A stretch of 64,000 nucleotides of DNA, from assembly GCA_003598055.1 (NCBI GenBank), contig QZKI01000091.1, positions 1 through 64,000 of the forward strand, in the 5' to 3' direction. The translations under genes and the position numbers were made by a program. Below the pieces are notes generated by a model. It saw nothing but the letters and a program-made list of their open reading frames with translations, searched no databases and was not told the origin of the DNA. This stretch comes from Candidatus Abyssobacteria bacterium SURF_17. Its GTDB lineage: Bacteria > Abyssobacteria > SURF-5. This document shows positions 9,190 through 18,395 of this stretch, one piece after another. Every line of letters starts with the position of its first letter. Position 1 is the stretch's first letter.

Positions 9190-10512
9190 GTGCTCAACGC
9201 ATTCCAGAATGCGTTCAAGATACCCGAGCTCAAGAACCGCATCATCTTCACGGTCGTGCTCCTCGCAGTCTACCGGCTCGGCGGCCACGTGCCGACGCCG
9301 GGAATCAACGGCAGGCTGCTCGCGGAGTTTGTGGCCGAACGGCAGAACACGCTGCTAGGGTTCGCCGACCTGTTTGCTGGGGGCGCGTTCAGCAGGATGA
9401 CCATATTCGCTCTCGGCATCATGCCGTACATCAGCGCGTCGATCATACTGCAATTGCTTGTTGCGGTGATACCGTACTTTGAAAAGCTCTCCAAGGAAGG
9501 AGAAGAGGGGCGGAGGAAGCTCACGCAATACAGTCGGTATGGAACCATTGCGCTCACGGCGGTCCAGTCGTTGGGCATCAGTCTGTGGCTTTCAAACCCG
9601 AGCAATTTCGGCGGCAAGGAAATGGTGCCGCATCCGGGCCTTGGTTTTGTCCTGCTCACCATGATTACGTTCACCACCGGCACGGCTTTCATCATGTGGC
9701 TCGGCGAGCAGATAACGGAGCGCGGCATCGGAAATGGAATATCGCTTATTATCTTTGCTGGAATCGTGGCGGGGCTGCCTACGGCGCTCGCCCTGCTCGT
9801 CAGGAACATTCAATTGGGCGAAATGAGCATCTTCAAGATGATCGTCCTGCTTGTGTTGCTGGTTGCGGTGACCGCCGGCACGATTGTGCTGACGCAGGCG
9901 CAGAGGAAGATACCGGTGCAGTACGCGAAACAGATAAAGGGACGCAAAGTCTACGGAGGTCAGAGCACGTGGCTCCCGCTCAGGGTCAACCAGGCGGGGG
10001 TAATCCCCATCATCTTCGCCTCGTCTCTCCTGCTCTTTCCGCCGACGATCGCCCAGTTCCTGCACACCCGTGCGATGGAATCACTTGTGAATTGGCTCTC
10101 GCCCGGAGCTTTGCTGTACAACATTTTCTATGTCGTACTCATTGTGTTCTTTACCTATTTCTATACGGCTATCACGTTTAACCCGATCGACGTTGCTGAC
10201 AACCTGAAAAAATACGGCGGGTTTGTGCCGGGGATACGGCCGGGAAGGCCGACCGCGGAGTATCTGGACAGAATCATGACGCGCATCACGTTCCCCGGCG
10301 CTCTCGCGCTCGCTTTTGTTGCGGTCATTCCCACTGTCATAAGCCGCGGCATGCGTGTGGACTACCTTGTCGCCAGCTTCTTCGGGGGCACCAGCCTGCT
10401 CATCGTGGTCGGAGTGGCACTCGACACTATCCAGCAGATTGAGTCGCACCTGCTCATGCGGCATTACGACGGCTTCATGAAAAAGGGGCGCGTCAGGGCG
10501 CGAAGATTCTAA
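9190..10512 (+). CDS. secY: Protein translocase subunit SecY
   Basis: The 440-residue membrane protein has about ten hydrophobic segments, the plug-region GGAFSRMTIFALGIMPYISA, AQRKIPVQYAKQIKG in the large cytoplasmic loop and the C-terminal ESHLLMRHYDGFMKKGR. It forms the Sec channel. The GTG start at 9190 follows the rplO TGA without a gap, so translation is probably coupled. Followed by adk and map as in many bacteria. Confidence 0.97.
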   Translation: MLNAFQNAFKIPELKNRIIFTVVLLAVYRLGGHVPTPGINGRLLAEFVAERQNTLLGFADLFAGGAFSRMTIFALGIMPYISASIILQLLVAVIPYFEKLSKEGEEGRRKLTQYSRYGTIALTAVQSLGISLWLSNPSNFGGKEMVPHPGLGFVLLTMITFTTGTAFIMWLGEQITERGIGNGISLIIFAGIVAGLPTALALLVRNIQLGEMSIFKMIVLLVLLVAVTAGTIVLTQAQRKIPVQYAKQIKGRKVYGGQSTWLPLRVNQAGVIPIIFASSLLLFPPTIAQFLHTRAMESLVNWLSPGALLYNIFYVVLIVFFTYFYTAITFNPIDVADNLKKYGGFVPGIRPGRPTAEYLDRIMTRITFPGALALAFVAVIPTVISRGMRVDYLVASFFGGTSLLIVVGVALDTIQQIESHLLMRHYDGFMKKGRVRARRF

Positions 10513-10536
10513 GGTAAAAGGCGGAGGACTGAGAAA

Positions 10537-11199
10537 GTGACGAAGTCGGAGAGAAAGCGATTCATGGTTATGCTTGGTCCGCCCGGCGCGGGTAAAGGCA
10601 CCCAGGCAGTCAAAGTTGCCAAGCGATACTTGATTCCTCACATCTCAACCGGCGATATTTTCCGCGCTGCGATAAAGGAAGGAACGGAACTCGGGCGGAA
10701 GGCAAAACAGTATCTCGATTCGGGCGAGCTCGTTCCGGATTCAGTCGTCACGGACATCGTGGCCGAGAGAATCAAGAAGAACGACTGCGCCCCAGGATTT
10801 CTGCTCGACGGCTTCCCGCGCACCTTGCCGCAGGCTGAAGTACTGGATACTATATTAAGAGATAACGGATGTCCATTGACTGCCGTCATTAACCTCACGG
10901 TTGACAGAGAAGCGCTGGTGAAACGGCTCACCGCGAGGCGCACGTGTTCCGATTGTGGCGAAAACTACAATATTATGTCAAAGCCGCCCAAGAAGGAAGG
11001 CGTCTGTGACAAGTGCGGCGGAAAACTCTACCAACGCGACGACGATAAGCGTGAGACCATAGAAAATCGGCTCTCGGTGTACGAGAACCAGACCGCACCG
11101 CTCGTTGCCTATTATCAGCGGAGCCAGCGGCTCGTGAACATTTCGGGCGAAGGCGCAATTGAAGATGTATTCGGGCGCATCTGCCGAGCGGTCGGTTGA
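10537..11199 (+). CDS. adk: Adenylate kinase, zinc-lid type
   Basis: The 220-residue enzyme converts ATP + AMP to 2 ADP. The P-loop GPPGAGKGTQ, the AMP-binding HISTGDIFR and DGFPRTLPQA, and the LID domain with four cysteines (CSDCG...CDKCGG) are visible. GTG 10537 is chosen because GGCGGAGGA ends eight bases before it; ATG 10564 is an alternative that would trim a basic nine-residue extension. Confidence 0.96.
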   Translation: MTKSERKRFMVMLGPPGAGKGTQAVKVAKRYLIPHISTGDIFRAAIKEGTELGRKAKQYLDSGELVPDSVVTDIVAERIKKNDCAPGFLLDGFPRTLPQAEVLDTILRDNGCPLTAVINLTVDREALVKRLTARRTCSDCGENYNIMSKPPKKEGVCDKCGGKLYQRDDDKRETIENRLSVYENQTAPLVAYYQRSQRLVNISGEGAIEDVFGRICRAVG

Positions 11200-11224
11200 G
11201 TTTGGCTGAAGGAGCGCGATCTCG

Positions 11225-12019
11225 GTGATTGTAATCCGGTCGCCGGAGGAGTTAGAGACACTCCGCGAGGCTAATCGGATAGTCGCCCGCATCTTGCAGG
11301 AACTTGCGGATGACATTAAGCCCGGCATATCAACCGAGTGGCTCGACCAGAAGGCGGAACGGCTGATCCTCAAGGCGCACGGAAGGCCCGCCTTCAAGGG
11401 ATACAGAGGATATCCGAAGACGATATGCGCCTCGCTCAACGAACAGGTGGTGCACGGGATTCCCTCACCGAGCGTTGTCCTGAGGGAAGGTGACATTATC
11501 AGCATCGATATCGGAATCGTGTATCGGGGATATGTCGGCGACACCGCGGCGACATATCCGGTCGGCGAAATTTCCGAGGAAAAGCGCCGACTCATACAGG
11601 TCACGCGTGAATCACTTTGCAAAGGAATTAAGCAGGCGCGAGTGGGCAAGCGCCTGTCGGATATTTCGCACGCTGTCCAGGCGCACGTCGAAAAACACGG
11701 CTTCTCGGTGGTTCGTGATTTCGTCGGGCACGGCATCGGGCAGCAGATGCATGAGGAACCGCAGATTCCTAATTTCGGCCGCCCAAATCAGGGGCCCCGG
11801 CTGGAGACGGGTATGGTGTTGGCAATCGAGCCGATGGTCAACGCCGGAACCTATGAGGTGAAGGTGCTCGACGACCGATGGACCGCCGTCACGAAGGACG
11901 GTCGGCCATCTGCCCACTTCGAGCATTCCATCGCCGTGACCAATGGAGAAGCGGATATCCTGTCGCTGCCTCCAGAGGGGGGCACAGCCGCTCGCTCTGT
12001 CACGCATGTGCGAGGATGA
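11225..12019 (+). CDS. map: Methionine aminopeptidase type I
   Basis: The 264-residue protein removes initiator Met. The dinuclear metal ligands can be read in order: Asp in SIDIGIVYRGYVGD (two Asp), His in GHGIGQQMHEEP, Glu in VLAIEPMV and Glu in HFEHSIAV. GTG start at 11225. Position after secY-adk and before infA is standard. Confidence 0.96.
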   Translation: MIVIRSPEELETLREANRIVARILQELADDIKPGISTEWLDQKAERLILKAHGRPAFKGYRGYPKTICASLNEQVVHGIPSPSVVLREGDIISIDIGIVYRGYVGDTAATYPVGEISEEKRRLIQVTRESLCKGIKQARVGKRLSDISHAVQAHVEKHGFSVVRDFVGHGIGQQMHEEPQIPNFGRPNQGPRLETGMVLAIEPMVNAGTYEVKVLDDRWTAVTKDGRPSAHFEHSIAVTNGEADILSLPPEGGTAARSVTHVRG

Positions 12020-12065
12020 GCGATGGATTGCGGTTCCAAACGGCAGGTAAAGGAATGAGGGCTGT

Positions 12066-12284
12066 ATGGCGAAGGAAGAACCCATCGAGGTTGAAGGAAC
12101 CGTGGTCGAGCCTTTGCCGAACGCAATGTTCCGCGTCGAGCTCAAGAACGGCCATCGTATCCTCGCGCACATCTCGGGGAAGATGCGAATGCACTTTATC
12201 CGCATCCTGCCCGGCGATACGGTGAAGGTCGAGCTCTCGCCGTATGACCTCACACGGGGACGAATAGTGTATCGATACAAATAA
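12066..12284 (+). CDS. infA: Translation initiation factor IF-1
   Basis: The 72-residue S1/OB-fold protein starts [19 protein letters not shown] and includes [20 protein letters not shown] and [14 protein letters not shown], near-identical to the family consensus. IF-1 occupies the A site during initiation. Confidence 0.97.
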   Translation: MAKEEPIEVEGTVVEPLPNAMFRVELKNGHRILAHISGKMRMHFIRILPGDTVKVELSPYDLTRGRIVYRYK

Positions 12285-12309
12285 CGTGCACCAAGGGCGG
12301 ACAGAGTCC

Positions 12310-12423
12310 ATGAAAGTAAGAACGTCGGTAAAGAAGATCTGCGAAAAGTGTAAGATCGTCAAGCGAAACGGTGTTGTCAGGGTCATTTGCTCGAACCCGA
12401 AGCACAAACAGAGGCAAGGCTAG
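12310..12423 (+). CDS. rpmJ: 50S ribosomal protein L36, zinc form
   Basis: A 37-codon frame from ATG 12310 to TAG 12421-12423 encodes [20 protein letters not shown] followed by a short basic tail with C27 and H32. Cys11, Cys14, Cys27 and His32 are the L36 zinc set. The gene is short and lies between infA and rpsM, its normal place. Confidence 0.95.
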   Translation: MKVRTSVKKICEKCKIVKRNGVVRVICSNPKHKQRQG

Positions 12424-12469
12424 CTCCTCGGCGGAGTCGTCCGGGGCGGCGGGGAGGTGTTCAAGAAAG

Positions 12470-12838
12470 TTGGCACGGATACTAGGCGTTGACCTACCCA
12501 GGGAAAAAAGGGTCGAGATCGGCCTCACATACATATTCGGCGTAGGGCGCACCAGTTCAAGTAAGGTGCTCGAAGCCGCAGGGGTTAATCCGAACACGAG
12601 AGTGAAGGATCTGACTGACGACGAGGTCCGTCGCATAACTGCTGTCATCTCCCGTGATTGTCAGATAGAAGGCGACCTGCGGCGCGAAACCGCCACCAAC
12701 ATCAAGCGCCTGATGGACATCGGTACATACAGAGGACTGAGACACCGCAAGGGGCTGCCTGTCAGGGGTCAGAGGACCCATACCAACGCACGAACGCGGA
12801 AGGGACCTCGGAAGCAGCGGCCCGGCAAGAAGAAGTAA
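12470..12838 (+). CDS. rpsM: 30S ribosomal protein S13
   Basis: From TTG 12470 the product is 122 residues and starts (M)[19 protein letters not shown], with YIFGVGR, the [20 protein letters not shown] block and a basic tail. GGGGAGG lies 11 bases upstream. An in-frame extension to 12371 would overlap rpmJ and is rejected. S13 contacts P-site tRNA. Confidence 0.95.
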   Translation: MARILGVDLPREKRVEIGLTYIFGVGRTSSSKVLEAAGVNPNTRVKDLTDDEVRRITAVISRDCQIEGDLRRETATNIKRLMDIGTYRGLRHRKGLPVRGQRTHTNARTRKGPRKQRPGKKK

Positions 12839-12860
12839 TACAATCCGGAGGGTATCAGGA

Positions 12861-13268
12861 GTGGCCAAGGCAAAAAAGGGACCGCAGGAAAAGAAGCCGA
12901 GAAAGAAGAAACTGGCTCTTGGCGTGACGAGCGGAGTCGCCCATGTCCAGGCGACGTTCAACAACACCATTGTCACCATCACGGACAACAACGGAAATGT
13001 CGTCGCGTGGGCAAGCGCAGGGACGGCGGGCTTCAAGGGCTCGCGAAAGAGCACGCCCTTTGCCGCTCAACAGACCGCCGGTTCCGCTGCGAGGAAGGCG
13101 ATGGACGCCGGGCTCAGAGAAGTGAAGGTATATGTGAAAGGTCCGGGCGCCGGTCGCGAATCGGCCATCCGGTCGCTCCAAGCGGCAGGCCTCCAGATCA
13201 ACATGATCAAGGATGTGACACCCATTCCGCACAACGGTTGCCGTCCGCCCAAGCGGCGCCGGGTGTGA
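12861..13268 (+). CDS. rpsK: 30S ribosomal protein S11
   Basis: The 135-residue S11 has a basic N-terminus, [45 protein letters not shown] and the tail [19 protein letters not shown] start at 12861 with GGAGG upstream. It forms the platform of the 30S with S6 and S18. Confidence 0.97.
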   Translation: MAKAKKGPQEKKPRKKKLALGVTSGVAHVQATFNNTIVTITDNNGNVVAWASAGTAGFKGSRKSTPFAAQQTAGSAARKAMDAGLREVKVYVKGPGAGRESAIRSLQAAGLQINMIKDVTPIPHNGCRPPKRRRV

Positions 13269-13286
13269 TGAAATCAGGAGAAACAG

Positions 13287-13913
13287 ATGGCTCGGTATAC
13301 TGGTTCGGTATGTAAGATTTGCAGGCGGGAGGGCGTGGAGCTCTTCCTCAAAGGGGCGCGGTGCTTTTCGCCAAAGTGCGGTATCAAAAAACGGAATTAT
13401 CCCCCGGGAATGCATGGCAAGCGGCGGGTGAAGCACTCCGATTACGGCGTTCAGCTTCGTGAGAAGCAGAAGATGAAACGCATGTACGGCGTGATGGAAA
13501 AACAGTTCCGCACCTACTTCACCCGTGCGACCAAAAGTCCCATGCTCACCGGCGAAAAGCTCATCCAGTTGCTTGAAGGCAGGCTCGACAGCGTGGTGTA
13601 CCGCATGGGATTTGGCTCATCGCGTGCTCAGGCGCGACAGTTCGTCTCGCACGCCCATATTCTGGTGAATGACAAGAAAGTTAATCTGCCGTCTTACCAG
13701 GTCAAGCCGGGGGACGTCGTCGGCCTGAGCGAAAAAGGCAAGAAGATGCATGTGATGCAGGCGAATCTGGATGCCGCTATGCAGCGGGGCGTACCACCGT
13801 GGGTAGAAGTCGAGCCGGAAAAGTTCGCCGGCAAACTGCTTCGTCTCCCCACGAGAGACGAGGCGGCGTTGCCAGTTGAAGAAAAACTGGTGATTGAGCT
13901 CTATTCCCGCTGA
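13287..13913 (+). CDS. rpsD: 30S ribosomal protein S4, zinc form
   Basis: The 208-residue S4 carries an N-terminal zinc site (C...C...CFSPKCGIKKR) and the S4 RNA-binding domain (RLDSVVYRMGFGSSRAQARQ). The C-terminal EEKLVIELYSR is typical. S4 nucleates 30S assembly and in enterobacteria regulates the alpha operon. Confidence 0.97.
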   Translation: MARYTGSVCKICRREGVELFLKGARCFSPKCGIKKRNYPPGMHGKRRVKHSDYGVQLREKQKMKRMYGVMEKQFRTYFTRATKSPMLTGEKLIQLLEGRLDSVVYRMGFGSSRAQARQFVSHAHILVNDKKVNLPSYQVKPGDVVGLSEKGKKMHVMQANLDAAMQRGVPPWVEVEPEKFAGKLLRLPTRDEAALPVEEKLVIELYSR

Positions 13914-13980
13914 GAAGAACACAAACACATACGATGGCCGCTGCGGTTAAATCACAACTCTGTTGGGGGCGCACACGCTT

Positions 13981-14973
13981 ATGAACAGAACGCTGGGAAT
14001 GCCCAAATGGCAAAAGGACGAAGACGTTTCGACCGAAACCTACGCCCGATTCGTCGTGGAGCCGCTTGAGCGCGGCTACGGAGCGACCGTCGGCAACTCT
14101 CTAAGACGCGTGCTCTTGTCCTCGCTCGAGGGAGCGGCTATCACTGCGGTGAGAATAGAAGGAGTGCAGCATGAATTCGGCTCCATCCCGGGCGTGGTCG
14201 AGGACGTCACCGAAGTCGTGCTCAATCTGAAGTCGGTCAGACTCAAGATGCACGGCACGGCGGAGATGAAAAACATCCAAATAACAACCTCAGGGAAAAA
14301 AGAGATCGCGGCTGCGGCCCTGGCCGTGGACGAGGAAATCGAAATCCTCAACCCCGACCAGCATATACTCACGTTGAACCAGGGCTCAAAGCTCGTCATG
14401 GACCTCGAAATCGGCCGCGGCAGGGGATATACGCCGGCGGATCAGAACAAGCGAGACAACCATCCCATCGGCACAATCAGCATCGACTCCGTCTTCTCGC
14501 CCGTCGAGAAGATGAATTTCACCGTGGAAAGCGCACGCGTGGGCCAAATGACCGACTATGACAAGCTGATCCTCGAGATATGGACCAACTCGAGCATCCT
14601 GCCGGAAGACGCCCTTGCGGCCGCGGCTCGCATCCTCATACGCCATTTCAACATCTTTGTGAAGTCGGAGACAGACGAGGAGATGGCGCGGACCTCGCGC
14701 GCCGAAGTGCTCGAGGAAGCCCGGAAATATCTGGACAAGAGCGTCAATGAACTGGAGCTCTCGGTCCGTGCCGCCAACTGCCTGCGGGCCGCAAACATCA
14801 AGACGATTGCCGAACTCGTGCAGAAATCGGAAGCCGAAATGCTGAAATATCGCAATTTCGGCAAGAAATCACTCGATGAGATACGTGCCGTGCTCGTGGG
14901 CATGAATCTCCGCTTCGGAATGAAACTGGATGGGTACCAGCCCACGGCGGCACCCGGCGAAGAGACAGAATGA
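13981..14973 (+). CDS. rpoA: RNA polymerase alpha subunit
   Basis: From ATG 13981 the product is 330 residues. The N-terminal dimerisation domain has YGATVGNSLRRVLLSSLEGAA, and the C-terminal domain has LELSVRAANCLRAANIKTI with the helix-hairpin-helix FGKKSLDEI that contacts UP elements and activators. A TTG at 13963 extends the frame by six residues; I prefer the ATG, which has a GGGGG tract about ten bases upstream, but either is possible. Confidence 0.96.
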   Translation: MNRTLGMPKWQKDEDVSTETYARFVVEPLERGYGATVGNSLRRVLLSSLEGAAITAVRIEGVQHEFGSIPGVVEDVTEVVLNLKSVRLKMHGTAEMKNIQITTSGKKEIAAAALAVDEEIEILNPDQHILTLNQGSKLVMDLEIGRGRGYTPADQNKRDNHPIGTISIDSVFSPVEKMNFTVESARVGQMTDYDKLILEIWTNSSILPEDALAAAARILIRHFNIFVKSETDEEMARTSRAEVLEEARKYLDKSVNELELSVRAANCLRAANIKTIAELVQKSEAEMLKYRNFGKKSLDEIRAVLVGMNLRFGMKLDGYQPTAAPGEETE

Positions 14974-15078
14974 GACAGCCGGGGCCGGCGGCGCGAAGGT
15001 ACTCGATTGAGCGAATGACGAAATGCCAGCCAGTTGAAACCGCGGGCATGTGAAACAAACGCAGGAAGGCCTGATGAG

Positions 15079-15432
15079 ATGAGGCATAGAAACAAAAAAG
15101 GGAAACTCGGCCGCACGAGCGCGCATAGAGAGGCGCTGCTCTCGAATCTTGCTGCATCGCTTATCATGAACGGGCGCATCACGACGACGGTCGCCAAGAC
15201 GAAGGCGCTCAGGTCGGTCGCAGAGAAGCTGATTACGCTCGGGAAGAAACAGGACATCAATGCCAGACGCCAGGCAGCGGCAATCTTGAAGGATAAGCGC
15301 GCAGTAAAGAAGCTCTTTTCCGAGATCGGACCCCAATTCGACAGCCGCAACGGCGGTTATACGCGCATCATACGCATGGGACAGCGGACCGGCGACGGTG
15401 CGCCGATGGCGATTCTCGAGCTTGTGTCCTGA
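15079..15432 (+). CDS. rplQ: 50S ribosomal protein L17
   Basis: From ATG 15079 the 117-residue protein starts [20 protein letters not shown], the family start, and has FSEIGPQF and [21 protein letters not shown]. An upstream in-frame start at 15034 is not supported by homologues. It is the last gene of the supercluster, followed 25 bp after the stop by a terminator. Confidence 0.96.
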   Translation: MRHRNKKGKLGRTSAHREALLSNLAASLIMNGRITTTVAKTKALRSVAEKLITLGKKQDINARRQAAAILKDKRAVKKLFSEIGPQFDSRNGGYTRIIRMGQRTGDGAPMAILELVS

Positions 15433-15456
15433 TTTGCTCTGAACTCATGTGAAGAA

Positions 15457-15480
15457 AGCCCCGCGGCTGCGGGGCTTTTT
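15457..15480 (+). terminator. Intrinsic terminator of the S10-spc-alpha cluster
   Basis: AGCCCCGC (15457-15464), loop GGCT, GCGGGGCT (15469-15476), then a T run. The 8-bp perfect GC-rich stem with uridine tract is a textbook rho-independent terminator directly after rplQ. Confidence 0.9.
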
Positions 15481-15531
15481 CATTCGCCGTGAATGCGGCC
15501 AACGCGCAATCGAAGAAAGGGGGAGACAACC

Positions 15532-16011
15532 ATGGGCAAACTGGAAGACGTCATGAAGGCCGAAATAGGCCGACTCGCAAAAAAACAGGTGCGGGCTGCG
15601 GTTGCCCCGCTGCAGAGAGATGTCCGCAGGTTCAAACGCACACTCAGCCAGCTCGTGAGGGCAACATCCAGGCTGGAAAAGGCAGCCGCTCAGCAGGCGC
15701 GGCGGTTGCCGCTCGCTAAAGGACGCCCGCAGGCAAGCGAGGAAGAAGTCAGGGCGGCTCGGCTCTCTCCTCGCGTCATCAAGAATCTTCGAAGGAGGCT
15801 TGGCATAAGCCAGGAACAACTGGCAGCGCTTGCCGACGTGACGCCCGGCGCCGTGGCCGCGTGGGAACAGGGACGGGCCAAACCGCGCGGAATCAACAAG
15901 TCGGCGGTGGTAGCGCTCCGCAAGTTCGGCCGTCGAGACGTAAAAAGGCTTCTTGCCACGAAGGATGCTGCGCCTGGAAGAAAAAGGGCTGGCAAGAAAC
16001 CCGGCGCATGA
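15532..16011 (+). CDS. Small XRE-type helix-turn-helix protein
   Basis: The 159-residue basic protein starts at ATG 15532 after a GGGGGAG site. Residues 1-60 are helical and charged, with a possible coiled coil; residues about 82-140 form a lambda-repressor-like HTH (LRRRLGISQEQLAALADVTP, then GAVAAWEQGRAKP). The C-terminus is Lys/Arg/Ala-rich. This resembles short, widespread regulators of unknown target, seen for instance in planctomycete-like genomes. It is transcribed alone after the terminator. Function is not known beyond probable DNA binding. Confidence 0.75.
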   Translation: MGKLEDVMKAEIGRLAKKQVRAAVAPLQRDVRRFKRTLSQLVRATSRLEKAAAQQARRLPLAKGRPQASEEEVRAARLSPRVIKNLRRRLGISQEQLAALADVTPGAVAAWEQGRAKPRGINKSAVVALRKFGRRDVKRLLATKDAAPGRKRAGKKPGA

Positions 16012-16187
16012 ACCGGTCTCTCAACCCCTGAGCGCTATCAATTTTCACTGTTTCTCAAGGGGGCAGAGGGGAGATTATGGAGCGAATCCCGCGTTGCGCG
16101 GGACGTTCTTCCATAAGAATTGGTCTTTGTACCTATTGCTCTTTTCTCTGTGGGGGTGAATCTTGTGTTTGCCCGCGCGTGCAGTAA

Positions 16188-17075
16188 TCAACCACTCAGG
16201 TGCTGCTTGAAGAAGTTCACAGCTTCCGCCGCCGAGCGACGTGCTCGGTCGCCCTTGTAGAACTCAAAATGCCGGGTCTTCTCGAACACCACCCATTTCT
16301 TCGGTTCGGGCGCTTTATCGTACAACTCCTTATAATTCTCCATCGGGCAGACCACGTCGAGCTCGGCCGCAATCAGCAGCAGCGGCCGGTTGCCCTTCTT
16401 ATGAATCACCATTAGGGGCGAGAATTCCATGTGCGCCTCGAGGAACTGGAGCAGAATCTCGCGGCCCGCAAGCTGCGGCAGCAGCTTCGATTCCTCCTCG
16501 AAGAACTCGGTCATCTCAGGGTCTGCGGCGAGTCCCATGGCCTCGGTATACATCGGGTCATTGTGGAGCACGCGCCTGCGTCTGTCCTCCTCCACCATGG
16601 TGCGGAACGCCTCGATCTGCTCCGCCGGAAAGCGACTCGCGGCCGCGGCGTATCCGTCCGAAAAACCGAGCTGACCGACACATGCCTTCGCACGGTCGTC
16701 GAGCGCAAACGCATATGGCGCGAGCGCTCCGCCATATGAGGTTCCCCACAGCCCGATTCGGTCCTCGTCAACCTCGGGCCGCGTCCTTATGTAGGTAGCG
16801 GCATTCCTGATGTCCGCGACCTGATCCTGCCAGAGCAAGCGCCCCCGCTGGCCGTCCGACTCGCCGAACCCGCGATAGTCAAACGTCAGGGCGACCAGGC
16901 CCGCCTCGGCGAACGCCTCCGCATACTGCGGCAGAATGCTCTCCTTGATTCCCGTAAAACCGTGGCAGAGCACAATTCCTGCCCGCTTTTTCTCGGGACT
17001 CGTGCTCTCAGGCAAATAGAGCATCCCGGCCAGCCTTGAGCCTTCGGAATAAAAATGAACCCGCTCTGTGCTCAT
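16188..17075 (-). CDS. Alpha/beta hydrolase (dienelactone-hydrolase-like or peptidase S9-like)
   Basis: The 295-residue protein begins at ATG 17075 (AAGGAGGAAAC upstream). It has the oxyanion HGF (VLCHGFTGIKES), TFDYRGFGESDG, the nucleophile elbow LWGTSYGGALA with Ser, an Asp in AAELDVVCP and a His near the C-terminus (TRHFEFY), completing a Ser-Asp-His triad. No signal peptide is visible, so it is cytoplasmic. It follows the UroD-like gene after 62 bp on the same strand and may be co-transcribed. The substrate cannot be read from sequence. Confidence 0.85.
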   Translation of the reverse strand: MSTERVHFYSEGSRLAGMLYLPESTSPEKKRAGIVLCHGFTGIKESILPQYAEAFAEAGLVALTFDYRGFGESDGQRGRLLWQDQVADIRNAATYIRTRPEVDEDRIGLWGTSYGGALAPYAFALDDRAKACVGQLGFSDGYAAAASRFPAEQIEAFRTMVEEDRRRRVLHNDPMYTEAMGLAADPEMTEFFEEESKLLPQLAGREILLQFLEAHMEFSPLMVIHKKGNRPLLLIAAELDVVCPMENYKELYDKAPEPKKWVVFEKTRHFEFYKGDRARRSAAEAVNFFKQHLSG

Positions 17076-17113
17076 GTTTCCTCCTTCTCTTTCTCTTCGT
17101 GGTAAATCTTGCG

Positions 17114-17137
17114 TCGGGGCGACTCGCCGAGTCGCCC
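17114..17137. repeat. Short palindrome of the GGGGCGA/TCGCCC family
   Basis: GGGGCGACTCGCCGAGTCGCCC forms a near-perfect palindrome that abuts the stop codon of the UroD-like gene. The same sequence with one base changed recurs at 39804-39828, where it is followed by CCTAC. Confidence 0.6.
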
Positions 17138-18328
17138 TCATCGGCACTTGTGCGCGTGCGCCGCTGCAATAAATGCGTTGATGTTTTCCATGCGCGTTTC
17201 CAGCGGCCACGGGCTGCCAATGCTTACCACGAACCCCTTTGCCCTCAGGCCCGCCTGTATCTGTCGTTGAACCTCGGCTTCAACCTGAGCCGGACTCGCG
17301 TGCAGGCCGAAATGGGCGGCGTCAATGTTGCCGAATATGCATTTCTCCGCGCCTGCCCATTCCACGATGTCCTCGATGTCGAGAACAAGGTTCTTCTTGC
17401 TCTCCTCGAATGCGAGCGCGTCGCATGAAAGGCGCGTGAGCTTCGAAATCAGAGGCACGGGGTCGCCGCACAGATAGTATACGGTCAAGAGCCCGAGTTC
17501 TCGCGCATTTCGGAAGTACTCGATGTTGCATGGCAGCACAAACTCATCGAACAATTTCGGCGATATCACGTCGGCCCCGCTGAATATCTCCTCGACATAC
17601 AGGCCATCATACCCCGCCTCTGCATATCCGCGCAGAATCGGCTTGCGCTGTTCGAGAATGCGCTCGATGAAATACCTGAGGTTTTCCGGATTGTCATAAA
17701 AAGCGAGCATCAGCCCCTGAAAGCCGAGGAGATAGGAGGCCGTATAGGGAGTGCTGTCGTGAGCGACGATGAAGAACGTATCGCCTTTTTCACGGATGAC
17801 CTTGCGTGGCAGGTCGAATACTCCCTGCTCTTCAAGCTCCTCCAAAGATACGAGCCTTACCAGCATGTCGATGACTTCTCTGTTCTGGATGAGTTCTGAT
17901 TGGTCCCATACGTCCTGTTCATCCGTCGAGATGTTGCCGTAGAGGTAGTCTCTGCCAGAGGGCAATCGTGAGGCGAGCATATCGCGCCGGTCACCCGTGA
18001 CCGTATCGAGATACCAGAACGTGGAATCCTCAACGATGATTTCCGTGCGAGCAGCCCAGTCGCGCGCCGGCCCGGGAGCGGCCTCAATCCAGTCCGGCTT
18101 CTCGCGGAACATCTCGTAGGCGTGGTAAATCGCCGCCGCCCTGAACTCGATATCCTCATTGTGGTCGGGACGATAGCGTTTCATCCCCCGCATTCGCTCC
18201 CGATAGCGCTCCACATAATAACGTTTCTCTGTTGCTGCGCGGAACAGGCCGAGATAGCTCGGGGCTGCCGGCGCCACATCCAGTGTTTCCCCGCACAGCG
18301 CCGCCCGCAGCCGTTTTTTCGGCGTCAT
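17138..18328 (-). CDS. Uroporphyrinogen decarboxylase (URO-D) family protein
   Basis: The 396-residue protein has the URO-D fold pattern: MTPKKRLRAAL at the start, YDGLYVEEIFSGADVISPKLF, LTVYYLCGDPVPL and the final GFVVSIGSPWPLETRMENI. Corrinoid methyltransferases of this family (MtaA/MtbA) hold zinc with His-x-Cys and a distal Cys. Here the first His is Tyr (YLCG) and the distal GCG is IGS, so only one ligand remains. The role is therefore probably not a canonical zinc methyltransferase. The genuine HemE is also unlikely, given the length. It is preceded by a good promoter at 18367-18395 and followed by the hydrolase. Confidence 0.75.
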   Translation of the reverse strand: MTPKKRLRAALCGETLDVAPAAPSYLGLFRAATEKRYYVERYRERMRGMKRYRPDHNEDIEFRAAAIYHAYEMFREKPDWIEAAPGPARDWAARTEIIVEDSTFWYLDTVTGDRRDMLASRLPSGRDYLYGNISTDEQDVWDQSELIQNREVIDMLVRLVSLEELEEQGVFDLPRKVIREKGDTFFIVAHDSTPYTASYLLGFQGLMLAFYDNPENLRYFIERILEQRKPILRGYAEAGYDGLYVEEIFSGADVISPKLFDEFVLPCNIEYFRNARELGLLTVYYLCGDPVPLISKLTRLSCDALAFEESKKNLVLDIEDIVEWAGAEKCIFGNIDAAHFGLHASPAQVEAEVQRQIQAGLRAKGFVVSIGSPWPLETRMENINAFIAAAHAHKCR

Positions 18329-18366
18329 GATTTCTTCTCCGATAGTTGATGCAAATGATGGACACC

Positions 18367-18395
18367 ATTATATTCCTGCTTGGTGGAAAGTCCAA
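18367..18395 (-). promoter_or_regulatory. Promoter for the UroD-like gene
   Basis: On the minus strand TTGGAC (18390-18395), 17-bp spacer, TATAAT (18367-18372). Transcription would begin near 18360, about 30 bp before the ATG at 18328. Confidence 0.65.

Noticed and set aside
17138-18328. HemE (uroporphyrinogen decarboxylase of heme synthesis)
   Set aside because: The length and motifs fit the diverse URO-D superfamily, not the compact HemE with its conserved N-terminal Arg-rich block, and no heme genes are beside it.
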